Of a stretch of 64,000 nucleotides of DNA, positions 35,457-45,711 are shown piece by piece (position 1 is the first letter of the stretch; each line of letters opens with the position of its first letter). Both the position numbers and the translations under genes were made by a program. Location: assembly GCF_004217215.1 (NCBI RefSeq), contig NZ_SHKP01000008.1, forward strand, positions 248,001 through 312,000, in the 5' to 3' direction. This stretch comes from Rivibacter subsaxonicus (GTDB lineage Bacteria; Pseudomonadota; Gammaproteobacteria; Burkholderiales; Burkholderiaceae_C). The notes under the pieces are model-generated. The model searched no databases and had not been told where the DNA came from. It saw nothing but the letters and a program-made list of their open reading frames with translations.

Positions 35457-38423
35457 TTACAGCGAGCGGGCGACTTCCTTGATCTCGAAGACCTCCAACA
35501 GATCACCTTCCTTGATGTCGTTGTAGTTCTTGAGCTTGATGCCGCACTCGAAGCCTTCCTTGACCTCGCGCACGTCGTCCTTGAGGCGGCGCACCGAGTC
35601 GATGTCGCCGGTGTAGATGACCACGTTCTCGCGCAGCAGGCGGAAGCGCGCATTGCGCCGCACCAGGCCCGAGGTGACCATGCAACCGGCGACGGTGCCG
35701 ATGTTGGAGGCGACGAACACGGTGCGGATCTCCGCCGTGCCGAGCATCTCCTCGCGCTGCTCCGGCGCCAGCATGCCGCCCATCGCCGCCTTGATCTCGT
35801 CGACCGCGTCGTAAATGATGTTGTAGTAGCGGATGTCGACGTCGTTGCCCTCGGCCAGCTTGCGCGCCAGCACGTCGGCCCGCACGTTGAAGCCGACGAT
35901 GACCGCCTTGGAGGCGATCGCCAGGTTGACGTCGCTCTCGCTGATGCCACCGACTGCCGCGTGCACGATCTGCACCTTGACCTCGTCGGTGCTGAGCTTG
36001 AGCAGCGAGGACGCGAGCGCCTCCTGCGAACCCTGCACGTCGGCCTTGATGATCAGCGGCAGCGTCTGCGCGGCGCCGGCACCCATGTTCTCGAACATGT
36101 TCTCGAGCTTGGAAGCCTGCTGGCGCGCCAGCTTGACGTCGCGGTACTTGCCCGAGCGGAAGGTCGCCACCTCGCGCGCACGGCGCTCGTCGGGCAGCAC
36201 CATGAACTCGTCGCCGGCACCCGGCACCTCGGTCAGGCCCTGGATCTCGACCGGGATCGACGGACCGGCCTCGAGGCACGGCTTGCCGTTCTCGTCGAGC
36301 ATCGCTCGCACCTTGCCGTAGGTTCCGCCGGCCAGCACGATGTCGCCGCGCTTGAGCGTGCCCGACTGCACCAGTACCGTCGCGACCGGGCCGCGGCCCT
36401 TGTCGAGCTTGGCCTCGATCACGATGCCCTTGGCCGGCGCCGCTTCCGGCGCCTTGAGTTCGAGCACCTCGGCCTGCAGCAGCAGTTGCTCGAGCAGGGC
36501 GTCGATGCCCTCGCCGGTGCGCGCCGAGACCGGAACGAAGGGCGAATCGCCACCGAACTCCTCGGGCACCACCTGCTCGGCCACCAGCTCGCCGCGCACG
36601 CGCTCGAGATTGGAGTCGGGCTTGTCGATCTTGTTGATCGCCACCACGATCGGCACCCCGGCCGCCTTGGCGTGGTGGATCGCTTCCTTGGTCTGCGGCA
36701 TCACGCCGTCGTCGGCAGCCACCACCAGGATCACGATGTCGGTCGCCTTGGCGCCGCGCGCGCGCATCGCCGTGAAGGCCTCGTGGCCCGGCGTGTCGAG
36801 GAAGGTGATCACGCCACGCGGCGTCTCGACGTGATAGGCGCCGATGTGCTGCGTGATGCCGCCCGCCTCGCCGGCCGCGACGCGGCTGGTGCGGATGTAG
36901 TCGAGCAGCGAGGTCTTGCCGTGGTCGACGTGACCCATGACGGTGACCACCGGCGGACGCGGCAGCGCTTCGCCGGCAGCGGCGTCGCTCTGCTCCTCGA
37001 GCAGGAAGGCATCGGGATCGTCGAGCTTGGCGGCAAAGGCCTTGTGGCCCATGTCCTCGACGAGGATCATGGCCGTTTCCTGATCGAGCTGCTGGTTGAT
37101 CGTGACCATCTGGCCCAGCTTCATCAGCTGCTTGATCACCTCGCTGGCCTTGACGCTCATCTTGTGGGCGAGGTCGGCCACCGAGATCGTCTCGGGCACG
37201 TGCACCTCATGGACCTGGGCCTCGGCCGGCGCCACGAAGGAGCTTTCGCCGCGCTCGCCACGGCGACCACCGCGCGGGGCCTTCCAGCCGTCGCGGCCAC
37301 CACCGGCGCCCGGACGGCCACGCGCCGCGGCGCGCTTCTTGGCCGCATCGTCGGCCCAGCTCGACGAGAGCTTCTCGCTCTTGACGGCCTTCTTGTCGCC
37401 CGGCTTGGCGGCAGCACCTGCCGTCGCGCCCGGCGCGCCCGGCTTGGCGGTCGGCTTGTGGATCGTGCCCTTGATGCCTTCGGCAGGCTTCACTTCCTCG
37501 GGCTTCTTGGCGACCATCACGCCGCGCTTGGGGCCGGCCATCATGGCGCGGATCGCCGCGGCCTCGGACTCGGCGGCCTTGCGACGCTTCTCGATCTCGC
37601 CCAGCTTCTGGGCTTCCTCGGCGGCGATGTCGGCGGCGCGAACCACGCGCACGGTCGGCTTCGGTGCCACCGGTTCGGCGGCCGGGACCGCAACCACCGG
37701 CGCAGCCGGGGGCGCGACCGGCGCCGGCGCCGGTTCGGCCACAGGCTCGGCAGCGGGTGCAGCAGCGGCTGCGGCTGCGGCCGCACTCTTGCCGGTCTTG
37801 CGCTTGCCGGCCGCGTTGAGCGCCGCGGTGGCCGCGTCGGCGGCGGCACGACCGCTGGGGGCGGCAGGCGCCTCGGCAGCGGCTGCAGCCGCTGCGGCAG
37901 CAGCCTCGGCCGCCGCGCGTTCGGCCGCAGCCGCTGCGGCAGCCGCCGCTTCGGCAGCGGCCCGCTCCTGCTGGGCCTCGCGTTCGCGCTTCTGCTGCGC
38001 GATGGCCTCTTCCTCGCGTCGCAAGGCCTCGGCCTGCCGATTGGCCTCGTCCTCGCGACGCTGCAGGTCGGCCTCGTCGATCGTCGACTCGACCACCGCC
38101 TCGTCACCGGCGGGCGCTGCCTCGTCGCGCTTGATGAAGGTGCGCTTCTTGCGGACCTCAACCTGGATCGTGCGTGCCTTGCCCGAGGCGTCGGCCTGCT
38201 TGATCTCGGAGGTCGACTTCTTGGTCAGCGTGATCTTCTTGCGCTCGGCACTGCCGGTGCCGTGGGCATGGCGCAGGTAGTCGAGCAGCCGCTCCTTGTC
38301 GCCCTCGCTCAGCGCGTCATCGGTCGAGGCCTTGACGACGCCGGCGGACTGCAGCTGTTCGAGCAGGGTCGCGGCCGGGCGATTGAGCTCGGCGGCAAGT
38401 TGGGCGACGGTGGTCACGGCCAT
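35457..38423 (-). CDS. infB: Translation initiation factor IF-2
   Basis: 988 residues, at the long end for IF-2. The N-terminal IF2N domain is at 1-55 ([20 protein letters not shown]). A very Ala-, Glu- and Pro-rich linker of about 240 residues follows (about 110-400), with a second IF2-type module (about 405-465, [20 protein letters not shown]). The GTPase starts with G1 GHVDHGKT at 497-504, then DTPGHEAF and NKIDKP. The C-terminal part binds fMet-tRNA. It delivers initiator tRNA to the 30S subunit. It lies 50 bp after nusA. Confidence 0.97.
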   Translation of the reverse strand: MAVTTVAQLAAELNRPAATLLEQLQSAGVVKASTDDALSEGDKERLLDYLRHAHGTGSAERKKITLTKKSTSEIKQADASGKARTIQVEVRKKRTFIKRDEAAPAGDEAVVESTIDEADLQRREDEANRQAEALRREEEAIAQQKREREAQQERAAAEAAAAAAAAAERAAAEAAAAAAAAAAEAPAAPSGRAAADAATAALNAAGKRKTGKSAAAAAAAAAPAAEPVAEPAPAPVAPPAAPVVAVPAAEPVAPKPTVRVVRAADIAAEEAQKLGEIEKRRKAAESEAAAIRAMMAGPKRGVMVAKKPEEVKPAEGIKGTIHKPTAKPGAPGATAGAAAKPGDKKAVKSEKLSSSWADDAAKKRAAARGRPGAGGGRDGWKAPRGGRRGERGESSFVAPAEAQVHEVHVPETISVADLAHKMSVKASEVIKQLMKLGQMVTINQQLDQETAMILVEDMGHKAFAAKLDDPDAFLLEEQSDAAAGEALPRPPVVTVMGHVDHGKTSLLDYIRTSRVAAGEAGGITQHIGAYHVETPRGVITFLDTPGHEAFTAMRARGAKATDIVILVVAADDGVMPQTKEAIHHAKAAGVPIVVAINKIDKPDSNLERVRGELVAEQVVPEEFGGDSPFVPVSARTGEGIDALLEQLLLQAEVLELKAPEAAPAKGIVIEAKLDKGRGPVATVLVQSGTLKRGDIVLAGGTYGKVRAMLDENGKPCLEAGPSIPVEIQGLTEVPGAGDEFMVLPDERRAREVATFRSGKYRDVKLARQQASKLENMFENMGAGAAQTLPLIIKADVQGSQEALASSLLKLSTDEVKVQIVHAAVGGISESDVNLAIASKAVIVGFNVRADVLARKLAEGNDVDIRYYNIIYDAVDEIKAAMGGMLAPEQREEMLGTAEIRTVFVASNIGTVAGCMVTSGLVRRNARFRLLRENVVIYTGDIDSVRRLKDDVREVKEGFECGIKLKNYNDIKEGDLLEVFEIKEVARSL

Positions 38424-38473
38424 TGGTGGGGATCCTGTATTTCGTGCGTGCGGGGTGACGAGCGGCGGCCAGA

Positions 38474-39952
38474 TCAGACGGTGAACCAGTGTTCACGGGC
38501 CTTCATGATCAACGCCTTGGCCTGCGCCTCGTCGACACCGGTCATCTCGGTCAGTTCGTCGACCGCGAGGTCGGCCAGGTCGTCGCGCGAATGCACGCCG
38601 CCATCGGCCAACCGGGCGATCAGGTCGGGATTGATGCCTTCGAGGTCGCGCAGGTCCTGCGAGACCTCTTCGACCTTCTCTTCCTTGGCAATCTCCATCG
38701 TCAGCAGCGCGTCCTTGGCACGGGTGCGCAGCTCGTTGACGGTGTCCTCGTCGAAGCTCTCGATCTCGAGCATCTCGGACAACGGCACGTAGGCCACTTC
38801 CTCGAGGCTGGTGAAGCCTTCGGCGATCAGGATGTCGGCCACCTCGGCATCGACGTCGAGCTTGTCGACGAAGATCGCGCGAATCGAGTCGCTCTCGGTA
38901 GCCTGCTTGGACGCCGATTCCTCGGCGGTCATGATGTTGATGCGCCAGCCGGTCAGCTCGGAGGCTAGGCGCACGTTCTGACCGCCACGGCCGATCGAGA
39001 TCGCGAGGTTCTCCTCGTCGACGACCACGTCCATCGCGTGCTTTTCCTCGTCGACGACGATCGAGCTCACGTTGGCCGGCGCCAGCGCGCCGATCACGAA
39101 CTGCGCCGGGTCCTCGGACCACAGCACGATGTCGACGCGCTCGCCGGCCAGCTCGTTGGTGACCGCGGTCACACGCGAGCCGCGCACGCCGACGCAGGTG
39201 CCGATCGGATCGACCCGCTTGTCGTGCGAGACGACGGCGATCTTGGCGCGGCTGCCCGGGTCGCGGGCGCAGCTCTTGATCTCGAGCAGGCCCTGCTCGA
39301 TCTCCGGCACTTCCTGCGCGAACAGCTCGATCATGAAACCCGGAGCACTGCGCGAGAGCAGGATCTGCGGGCCTCGCAGCGTCGGGTCGACCTCTGCGAT
39401 GTAGGCGCGAACGCGGTCACCGGTACGCAGGTTTTCCTTCGGGATCATCTCGCTGCGGCGCAGCCGACCCTCGACGCGACCGCTCTCGACCACCAAGTCG
39501 CCCTTGTCCAGGCGCTTGACGGTGCCGACGAAGATCTTGTCGCCGCGCGACAGGAAGTCGTTGAGGAGCTGCTCGCGCTCGGCGTCGCGGATCTTCTGCA
39601 GGATCACCTGCTTGGCGGCCTGGGCACCGATGCGGCCGATCGGCACCGAGTCGACCGACTTCTCGATGAAGTCGCCTTCTTCCAGGTCGGAGAGTTCCTC
39701 GCGCGCCTCGCTCAGCAGCTCTTCGGAATCGGGGTTCTGCAGGCCGGCGGAATCAGGCACCACCAGCCAGCGGCGATAGGTCTCGTACTCGCCGGTTTCG
39801 CGGTCGATCGTGACGCGGATGTCCACCTCGCCGCCATGCAGCTTCTTCGTCGCCGAGGCGAGCGCGAGCTCGACGGCACCGAACACCACCTCGCGGTCCA
39901 CGCTCTTCTCGCGCGAGATCGCATCCACCAGCATCAACAGTTCGCGGTTCAT
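38474..39952 (-). CDS. nusA: Transcription termination/antitermination factor NusA
   Basis: 492 residues. NusA N-terminal RNAP-binding domain (1-125, [20 protein letters not shown]), S1 domain (about 135-200), KH1 and KH2 (about 205-345, with [19 protein letters not shown] and [19 protein letters not shown]) and two C-terminal helical repeats (about 365-490). These repeats are the proteobacterial form. It controls pausing, termination and antitermination. It overlaps rimP by ATGA (39949-39952). A terminator-like hairpin in the rimP leader offers a place for NusA autocontrol. Confidence 0.97.
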   Translation of the reverse strand: MNRELLMLVDAISREKSVDREVVFGAVELALASATKKLHGGEVDIRVTIDRETGEYETYRRWLVVPDSAGLQNPDSEELLSEAREELSDLEEGDFIEKSVDSVPIGRIGAQAAKQVILQKIRDAEREQLLNDFLSRGDKIFVGTVKRLDKGDLVVESGRVEGRLRRSEMIPKENLRTGDRVRAYIAEVDPTLRGPQILLSRSAPGFMIELFAQEVPEIEQGLLEIKSCARDPGSRAKIAVVSHDKRVDPIGTCVGVRGSRVTAVTNELAGERVDIVLWSEDPAQFVIGALAPANVSSIVVDEEKHAMDVVVDEENLAISIGRGGQNVRLASELTGWRINIMTAEESASKQATESDSIRAIFVDKLDVDAEVADILIAEGFTSLEEVAYVPLSEMLEIESFDEDTVNELRTRAKDALLTMEIAKEEKVEEVSQDLRDLEGINPDLIARLADGGVHSRDDLADLAVDELTEMTGVDEAQAKALIMKAREHWFTV

Positions 39953-40503
39953 TCTTCGAGACCTCCGATTTCCTGCGCAGGCACCTGGGCCTGCGGCTGC
40001 GCGCCGGGCTTCGTGGCCCTGCGCCCCTTGAAATCCACCACCGGCACCAGTCGCGCCTCGCGGATCTCATCGAGCGTGAAGCCCAGCACCTGCTCTTCCT
40101 TGCCATCGTGGAAGACCAGCTCCCACTGACCGTCGGCCGCGCCCTCGCGCAGCCGGCCGTCGTATTTCTTGCGCCCCTGGAACGGCAGCTTCAGCGTCAG
40201 CGCCACCTGCTCGCCGGCAAAGCGGGCGAAATGCTCGGGCTTGGTCAGCGGCCGGTCCAGGCCGGGCGACGAGACCTCGAGCCGGGCGTAGTCGACGCCT
40301 TCGACCTCCAGCACATACTGCAACTGCCGGGTGACGACCTCGCAGTCATCGACCGTCACGAACTCCGAGGGCCCGCTCGGGTAGACCGCTCCGGGCAGCC
40401 GGTCGATGTAGGCACGCAGCAGCCCCTGCGAGCTGCGCTCGCAGTCCACCAGCTCGTACCCGAGCCCGGTGACGGTCTTCTCGACGGCGGCTTGCCAATT
40501 CAT
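39949..40503 (-). CDS. rimP: Ribosome maturation factor RimP
   Basis: 184 residues from the ATG at 40503; the open frame to 40731 crosses the leader and the promoter and is not coding. Assists late 30S assembly. Family segments are [20 protein letters not shown], the central [23 protein letters not shown] (marker SSPGLDRPL) and [20 protein letters not shown]. It is the first gene of the rimP-nusA-infB-rbfA-truB-typA transcript. The tail after residue 165 is Pro/Gln/Ala-rich. Confidence 0.95.
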   Translation of the reverse strand: MNWQAAVEKTVTGLGYELVDCERSSQGLLRAYIDRLPGAVYPSGPSEFVTVDDCEVVTRQLQYVLEVEGVDYARLEVSSPGLDRPLTKPEHFARFAGEQVALTLKLPFQGRKKYDGRLREGAADGQWELVFHDGKEEQVLGFTLDEIREARLVPVVDFKGRRATKPGAQPQAQVPAQEIGGLEE

Positions 40504-40567
40504 CGTTCGTAGCGCGGCAATGGAATCCGGAACAGTTTTCGAGATGCGGTATGAAAACGCTTCGACC

Positions 40568-40595
40568 AAAAAAAAAGGGCTGGAATCTCCCGCCC
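40568..40595 (-). terminator. Terminator-like hairpin in the rimP leader (candidate attenuator)
   Basis: On the minus strand a stem of gggc...gccc plus an inner gga/tcc (40577-40595, one mismatch) is followed directly by nine T residues (40576-40568). It lies downstream of the candidate rimP promoter and 65 bp before the rimP start codon, so it sits in the leader of the mRNA. Confidence 0.6.
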
Positions 40596-40619
40596 GATCA
40601 ATGATTTGGTGAAAGCGGG

Positions 40620-40648
40620 ATTGTACCGTGTCGGCGCCGTAGCGGCAA
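40620..40648 (-). promoter_or_regulatory. Sigma70 promoter of the rimP-nusA-infB operon
   Basis: On the minus strand TTGCCG (40648-40643) and TACAAT (40625-40620) are separated by exactly 17 bp. The predicted start near 40612 gives a leader of about 110 nt to rimP. This is the best promoter match noted in the window. Confidence 0.7.
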
Positions 40649-40763
40649 GCCGCCCGACTGTCAAGGTGACGGGGCGGCGCCCCCTGCGTGCCAGAATCGC
40701 GCGCTGTTCGACGCCCCGCCGCACATCGCACGCGACGGCCGGGCTTTCTGATACGGAGACACC

Positions 40764-41561
40764 ATGGGATTCCTCGCCGGCAAACGGTTGCTGATCACCG
40801 GACTGCTGTCCAACCGCTCGATCGCCTATGGCATCGCCCGCGCCTGCCATCGCGAAGGCGCCGAACTGGCCTTCAGCTATGTCGGCGAGCGCTTCAAGGG
40901 CCGCATCACCGAGTTTGCCGCCGAGTTCGGCTCGAGCCTGATTTTCGACTGCGATGTGGCCGATGACGCCCAGATCGAAGCCCTGTTCGCCGACCTGGCC
41001 AAGACTTGGCCCACTTTCGACGGCTTCGTCCACTCGATCGGCTTTGCGCCGCGCGAGGCGATCGCAGGAGACTTCCTGGACGGGCTGTCGCGCGAGGCCT
41101 TCCGCATCGCGCACGACATCTCGGCCTACAGCTTCCCGGCGCTGGCCAAGGCGGCGGCACCGATGCTCACGCCCAAGGCCGCGCTGCTGACGCTGAGCTA
41201 CCTCGGTTCCGACCGGGTCGTGCCCAACTACAACACCATGGGCCTTGCCAAGGCCTCGCTCGAGGCCAGCGTGCGCTACCTGGCCAGCAGCCTCGGCCCC
41301 AAGGGCGTGCGGGTCAACGGCATCTCGGCCGGCCCGATCAAGACGCTGGCAGCTGCCGGCATCAAGGGCTTTGGCGAGATCCTGAAGGTGGTCGAGACCA
41401 GTGCGCCGCTGCGCCGCAACGTCACGATCGACGACGTCGGCAACGTCGCCGCCTTCCTGCTCAGCGACCTGGCGGCCGGCGTGACCGCCGAGATCACCTA
41501 TGTCGATGCCGGCTTCAGCCAGGTGATGAGCGGCATGGGCTGGGCCAGCGCCGAGAGTTGA
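40764..41561 (+). CDS. fabI: Enoyl-[acyl-carrier-protein] reductase (NADH)
   Basis: 265 residues, short-chain dehydrogenase fold. Reduces the enoyl-ACP double bond, the last step of each fatty-acid elongation cycle, and is the triclosan target. The start [20 protein letters not shown] carries the FabI-type NAD-binding motif. Catalytic Tyr146, Tyr156 and Lys163 align in number with the E. coli enzyme ([17 protein letters not shown]). [16 protein letters not shown] is another clear mark. It is divergent from rimP with 260 bp between and convergent with the decarboxylase. An RBS (ggaga) precedes the start. Confidence 0.97.
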   Translation: MGFLAGKRLLITGLLSNRSIAYGIARACHREGAELAFSYVGERFKGRITEFAAEFGSSLIFDCDVADDAQIEALFADLAKTWPTFDGFVHSIGFAPREAIAGDFLDGLSREAFRIAHDISAYSFPALAKAAAPMLTPKAALLTLSYLGSDRVVPNYNTMGLAKASLEASVRYLASSLGPKGVRVNGISAGPIKTLAAAGIKGFGEILKVVETSAPLRRNVTIDDVGNVAAFLLSDLAAGVTAEITYVDAGFSQVMSGMGWASAES

Positions 41562-41578
41562 GCCCCAAGCGCAGCAGG

Positions 41579-41606
41579 ACAAACGGCGCCCGCGGGCGCC
41601 GTTTGT
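41579..41606. terminator. Bidirectional terminator between fabI and the decarboxylase gene
   Basis: A 13-bp perfect inverted repeat, acaaacggcgccc (41579-41591) and gggcgccgtttgt (41594-41606), with the 2-nt centre gc. It sits 17 bp after the fabI stop and 18 bp after the stop of the convergent gene, so it can serve both. Confidence 0.75.
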
Positions 41607-41624
41607 CATTTGGGGCGGGACCGC

Positions 41625-43886
41625 TCAGTTCGCCCGCACGCAGTCCACGTAGTAGCGCTTGACGCCCGCCTCGTCGACCTCCTCGACCAGGCCGTGGACG
41701 TCGGTGTCGAAACCCGGGAAGCGGGCGTTGAACTCGCGCGTGAAGCGCAGGTAGTCGACGATCCGCTTGTTGAAGCGCTCGCCCGGGATCAGCAGCGGGA
41801 TGCCGGGCGGGTACGGCGTCAGCAGCGAGGTGGCGATGCGGCCCTCGAGCGCGTCGATGGCGACCCGTTCGGTCTGGCGGTGGGCGATGTGGGCGTAGGC
41901 ATCGCTCGGCTTCATCGCCGGGTGGATGTCGGACAGGTACATCTCGGTCGTCAGGCGGGCGATGTCGCCCTCGGCATAGGCCTCGTGGATCGCCTGGCAG
42001 AGGTCGCGCAGGCCCAGCCGCTCGTACTTGGGATGGGCCGCCACGAACTCCGGCAGGATGCGCCACAGCGGCTGGTTGCGGTCGTAGTCGTCCTTGAACT
42101 GCTGCAGCGCGGTGACCAGCGTGTTCCAGCGGCCCTTGGTGATGCCGATCGTGAACATGATGAAGAAGGAGTAGAGCCCCGTCTTCTCGACCACCACGCC
42201 ATGCTCGGCCAGGAACTTGGTGACGATGCTGGCCGGGATGCCGGTCTTGGCGAACTTGCCCGACATGTCCAGGCCCGGCGTGATGATCGTGCTCTTGATC
42301 GGGTCGAGCATGTTGAAGCCCGGCGCCATGTCGCCGAAGCCATGCCACTTGTCGCTGGCCTTGAGCATCCAGTCGGAGGCTTCGCCGACACCGTCGGCGG
42401 CCAGCTTGTCCGGGCCCCAGACCTTGAACCACCAGTCCTTGCCGAACTCCTTCTCGACCTTGCGCATCGCGCGCCGGAACTCGAGCGCTTCCTTCAGGCT
42501 CTCGTCGACCAGCGCGGTGCCGCCGGGCGGCTCCATCATCGCCGCCGTCACGTCGCAGCTGGCGATGATCGCGTACTGCGGCGAGGTCGAGGTGTGCATC
42601 AGGTAGGCCTCGTTGAAGAGGTGACGGTCGAGCTTGACCGTCTGCGAGTCCTGCACCAGCACCTGCGAGGCCTGGCTGATGCCGGCCAGCAGCTTGTGGG
42701 TGCTCTGCGTCGCGTAGACCATCGCCTCCTTCGGCCGCACGCGGTACTTGCCCATCGCGTGGTAGCCGCCATAGAACTTGTGGAAGGCGGCATGCGGCAG
42801 CCAGGCCTCGTCGAAATGCAGCGTGTCGACATAACCGTCGAGCATGCTCTTGATGGTCTCGGTGTTGTAGAGCACGCCGTCGTAGGTGCTCTGCGTCAGC
42901 GTCATGATGCGCGGCCGCACCGCCTTGGCATCGACGCCGGCCAGCAGCGGGTTGGCGGCGATCTTCTTGCGGATCGTCTCCTGCTCGAACTCGCTCTGAG
43001 GGATCGGGCCGATGATCCCGTAGTGGTTGCGCGTAGGTGTGAGGAACACCGGCACCGCGCCGGTCATGATGATCGAGTGGAGGATGCTCTTGTGGCAGTT
43101 GCGGTCGACCACCACCACGTCGCCCGGCGCCACCGTGTGGTGCCAGACCATCTTGTTGCTGGTGCTGGTGCCGTTGGTGACGAAGAAGCAGTGGTCGGCG
43201 TTGAAGATGCGCGCCGCGTTGCGCTCGCTTTGCGCCACCGGGCCGGTGTGGTCGAGCAGCTGGCCGAGCTCCTCGACCGCGTTGCAGACGTCGGCGCGCA
43301 GCATGTTCTCGCCAAAGAACTGGTGAAACATCTGGCCGACCGGGCTCTTCAGGAAGGCCACGCCGCCACTGTGGCCGGGGCAGTGCCAGGAGTAGGAACC
43401 GTCCTGCGCGTAGTCCATCAGCGCCTTGAAGAACGGCGGCGCCACCGCGTCGAGATAGCTGCGCGCCTCGCGGATGATGTGGCGCGCCACGAACTCCGGC
43501 GTGTCCTCGAACATGTGGATGAAGCCGTGCAGCTCGCGCAGGATGTCGTTCGGGATGTGCTGCGAGGTGCGCGTCTCGCCGTAGAGGTAGATCGGGATGT
43601 CCGGGTTGCGCAGCCGGATCTCCTCGATGAACTTGCGCAGGTTCAGCACCGCCGGGTCATCCTCGGGGCCGGCGGTGAACTCCTCGTCGTCGATCGACAG
43701 GATGAAGGCGCTGGCGCGGCTCTGCTGCTGCGCGAACTGGCTCAGGTCACCGTAGCTGGTAGCGCCGAGGATCTCGAAGCCTTCCTTCTGGATCGCGTCG
43801 GCCAGCGCGCGAATGCCGAGACCGGAGGTGTTCTCGGAGCGGAAATCCTCGTCGATGATGACGATCGGGAAGCGAAAGCGCTGCAT
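41625..43886 (-). CDS. Arg/Lys/Orn decarboxylase, PLP fold type I
   Basis: 753 residues from MQRFRFPIVIIDEDFRSENT at 43886. Domain order is an N-terminal response-regulator-like wing (1-130), the PLP domain (about 150-560) with WHCPGHSGGVAF (168-179), TNGTSTSNKMV and Schiff-base Lys398 in QSTHKLLAGISQ, and the C-terminal domain (PYPPGIPLLIPGERF). The family decarboxylates arginine, lysine or ornithine; the length and the DVHGLVEE ending resemble the biodegradative arginine decarboxylase group but do not settle the substrate. It can produce agmatine, cadaverine or putrescine, which the polyamine genes at the left end could use. Upstream there is 156 bp to the divergent NfeD gene. Confidence 0.9.
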   Translation of the reverse strand: MQRFRFPIVIIDEDFRSENTSGLGIRALADAIQKEGFEILGATSYGDLSQFAQQQSRASAFILSIDDEEFTAGPEDDPAVLNLRKFIEEIRLRNPDIPIYLYGETRTSQHIPNDILRELHGFIHMFEDTPEFVARHIIREARSYLDAVAPPFFKALMDYAQDGSYSWHCPGHSGGVAFLKSPVGQMFHQFFGENMLRADVCNAVEELGQLLDHTGPVAQSERNAARIFNADHCFFVTNGTSTSNKMVWHHTVAPGDVVVVDRNCHKSILHSIIMTGAVPVFLTPTRNHYGIIGPIPQSEFEQETIRKKIAANPLLAGVDAKAVRPRIMTLTQSTYDGVLYNTETIKSMLDGYVDTLHFDEAWLPHAAFHKFYGGYHAMGKYRVRPKEAMVYATQSTHKLLAGISQASQVLVQDSQTVKLDRHLFNEAYLMHTSTSPQYAIIASCDVTAAMMEPPGGTALVDESLKEALEFRRAMRKVEKEFGKDWWFKVWGPDKLAADGVGEASDWMLKASDKWHGFGDMAPGFNMLDPIKSTIITPGLDMSGKFAKTGIPASIVTKFLAEHGVVVEKTGLYSFFIMFTIGITKGRWNTLVTALQQFKDDYDRNQPLWRILPEFVAAHPKYERLGLRDLCQAIHEAYAEGDIARLTTEMYLSDIHPAMKPSDAYAHIAHRQTERVAIDALEGRIATSLLTPYPPGIPLLIPGERFNKRIVDYLRFTREFNARFPGFDTDVHGLVEEVDEAGVKRYYVDCVRAN

Positions 43887-44042
43887 GGCCAGGGGCTCCG
43901 AGGGCGGGCGGGGGAAGTCGGAAAGCGCGCAAGTGTAGGGCCGTCGTCGGCACCGCGGCGTGACATCCTGCCAAGCGACCACCCGGACACCGCGACGTAG
44001 ACTTGTGTACCGTATCTGGGCGCTGTGCGCGGAGTGAGGCCG

Positions 44043-44483
44043 ATGAGCGTTTCGTATCCGACGATCTGGTGGGTCATCGCCGGCCTGCTGGTGGCGGCCG
44101 AACTCTTCAGCACGACCTTCTACATGCTGGTGCTGGCGCTGGGCGCCGCCGCTGGCGCGATCGCGGCCCACTTCGGCCTGTCGCTGCCGGCGCAGATCGT
44201 GGTCTTCTGCCTGGTCGGCGGGGGCGGCACCGCGCTCTGGCATTTCAAGCGCGCCCGCGCACCGCGCTCGGCCCCGGTTGCCTCCAACCGCGATGCACAG
44301 ATGGACATCGGCGGACGCGTGCGGGTCGAGCGCTGGGAGGCCGACCGCAGCAGCGCGGTGCTGTACCGCGGTGCCACCTGGACCGCGCGCCTGCGCGCCG
44401 ACGGTCCGGCCGAGCCCGGCGAACACGAGATCGTCGCCGTCGAAGGCAACCACCTGATCGTGGCCCGCGCGCAGCCGCGCTGA
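44043..44483 (+). CDS. NfeD-family membrane protein
   Basis: 146 residues from the ATG at 44043 (MSVSYPTIWWVIAGLLVAAE). Two to three membrane helices in the first ~75 residues, then a C-terminal OB-fold (about 85-145: QMDIGGRVRVERWEADRSS, ATWTARLRA, VAVEGNHLIVA). These short NfeD proteins lack the protease domain and act with SPFH proteins in membrane organisation. The SPFH gene follows in the same direction after 49 bp, as is usual for this pair. Alternative start at 44025 would add six residues. Confidence 0.9.
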   Translation: MSVSYPTIWWVIAGLLVAAELFSTTFYMLVLALGAAAGAIAAHFGLSLPAQIVVFCLVGGGGTALWHFKRARAPRSAPVASNRDAQMDIGGRVRVERWEADRSSAVLYRGATWTARLRADGPAEPGEHEIVAVEGNHLIVARAQPR

Positions 44484-44532
44484 GGCAGCGGCATCGCCCG
44501 CCCCTTCCTTCCCTCACTCGTCGAAAGCCTGC

Positions 44533-45468
44533 ATGGAAGTCGCCCTCGTCCTTGCGTTCATCACCATCGTCTTCGTCGCGCTGACGATCAAGACCGTGCC
44601 GCAGCAGCATGCCTGGATCGTCGAGCGGCTCGGCCGCTACGAGCGCACGCTGACGCCGGGCCTGAAGTTCGTGATCCCCTTCATCGAGCGCGTGGCCTAC
44701 AAGCATTCGCTGAAGGAGATCCCGCTCGACGTGCCGAGCCAGGTCTGCATCACGCGCGACAACACCCAGCTGCAGGTCGACGGCATCCTGTTCTTCCAGA
44801 TCACCGACCCGATGCGGGCCAGCTACGGCTCGTCGAACTACATCCTCGCGATCACCCAGCTGGCGCAGACAACGCTGCGCAGCATCATCGGCAAGATGGA
44901 GCTCGACAAGACCTTCGAGGAGCGCGCCACCATCAATCAGGCCATCGTCAGCGCACTCGACGAGGCCGCGCTCAACTGGGGCGTCAAGGTGCTGCGCTAC
45001 GAGATCAAGGACCTGACGCCGCCGGCCGCGATCCTGCACTCGATGCAGGCCCAGATCACCGCCGAGCGCGAGAAGCGCGCGCTGATCGCCGCCTCCGAGG
45101 GCCGGCGCCAGGAACAGATCAACATCGCCACCGGCCAGCGCGAGGCCTTCATCGCGCGCTCCGAGGGCGAGAAGCAGGCCGAGATCAACAAGGCCCAGGG
45201 CGAGGCGGCCGCGATCGAGGCGGTGGCCACGGCCACCGCCGAGGCGATCCGCAAGATCGCCGCCGCCATCGAGCAGCCGGGCGGGACGCAGGCGGTGCAG
45301 TTGAAGGTGGCCGAGAAGGCGGTCGAGGCCTACGCCCAGCTGGCGCGGCAGAACAACACGATGATCGTGCCCGGTAACATGAGCGAAGTGAGCACGCTGA
45401 TCGGCACCGCGATGGCGCTGATGAGGCACGGCGGCTCGACGCCAACGACGAAACCGACGACTCCTTAA
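44533..45468 (+). CDS. qmcA: SPFH/Band 7 membrane protein, stomatin-like
   Basis: 311 residues, paraslipin type. N-terminal membrane helix (about 2-22, VALVLAFITIVFVALTI), then the SPFH domain (IVERLGRYERTLTPGLKFVI, VDGILFFQITDP, TLRSIIGKMELDKTFEERAT), and a coiled-coil region (about 175-250) rich in Glu, Ala and Arg. It ends in MRHGGSTPTTKPTTP. Such proteins form ring scaffolds in the inner membrane that modulate FtsH-type proteolysis. It forms a unit with NfeD upstream and is followed by tRNA-Ser. Confidence 0.93.
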   Translation: MEVALVLAFITIVFVALTIKTVPQQHAWIVERLGRYERTLTPGLKFVIPFIERVAYKHSLKEIPLDVPSQVCITRDNTQLQVDGILFFQITDPMRASYGSSNYILAITQLAQTTLRSIIGKMELDKTFEERATINQAIVSALDEAALNWGVKVLRYEIKDLTPPAAILHSMQAQITAEREKRALIAASEGRRQEQINIATGQREAFIARSEGEKQAEINKAQGEAAAIEAVATATAEAIRKIAAAIEQPGGTQAVQLKVAEKAVEAYAQLARQNNTMIVPGNMSEVSTLIGTAMALMRHGGSTPTTKPTTP

Positions 45469-45512
45469 GTTCGACCTGCCTCGCCAAGGCGGGCCGTGCG
45501 ACATCGCTCGGC

Positions 45513-45518
45513 TAGAAT
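45513..45518 (+). promoter_or_regulatory. Candidate -10 element of the tRNA-Ser gene
   Basis: TAGAAT lies 29 bp before the mature tRNA 5' end, a suitable distance. No convincing -35 is visible at 16-18 bp, so only the -10 is proposed. Confidence 0.35.
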
Positions 45519-45546
45519 CTTAGTCTTTGCTCGATTGCATTCCCGT

Positions 45547-45637
45547 GGAGGGATGGATGAGCGGTTTAAGTCGCACGCCTGGAAAGCGTGTGTGGGTTAA
45601 CAGCCCACCGCGGGTTCGAATCCCGCTCCCTCCGCCA
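45547..45637 (+). tRNA. tRNA-Ser (anticodon GGA)
   Basis: 91 nt with an encoded CCA. Acceptor stem ggaggga (45547-45553) pairs with tccctcc just before the discriminator G and CCA. The anticodon stem cacgc/gcgtg encloses ctggaaa, so the anticodon is GGA (reads UCC/UCU). The long variable arm (tgtgggttaacagcccac) is typical of class II tRNA-Ser, and the T arm is gcgggttcgaatcccgc. A terminator follows. The sequence is complete and should be functional. Confidence 0.95.
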
Positions 45638-45642
45638 AGCAC

Positions 45643-45667
45643 AACGCCCCGCTCGACGGGGCGTTTT
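45643..45667 (+). terminator. Rho-independent terminator after tRNA-Ser
   Basis: The 9-bp stem aacgccccg (45643-45651) / cggggcgtt (45657-45665), loop ctcga, is followed by tt and ttgct. It lies 5 bp after the tRNA CCA end. Confidence 0.8.
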
Positions 45668-45711
45668 GCTTGGTGGTGGGGGTTGGGTGAGAAGCCGCGC
45701 CCGGGTTCGCT

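Noticed and set aside
35235-38792. 1185-codon open frame antisense to infB
   Set aside because: Composition effect of the Ala/Glu-rich IF-2 gene; repetitive Arg/Gly/Asp-rich translation without recognisable fold.
40669-40697. fabI promoter with -10 CAGAAT
   Set aside because: A -10-like hexamer is present but no acceptable -35 at 16-18 bp, so it was not called.
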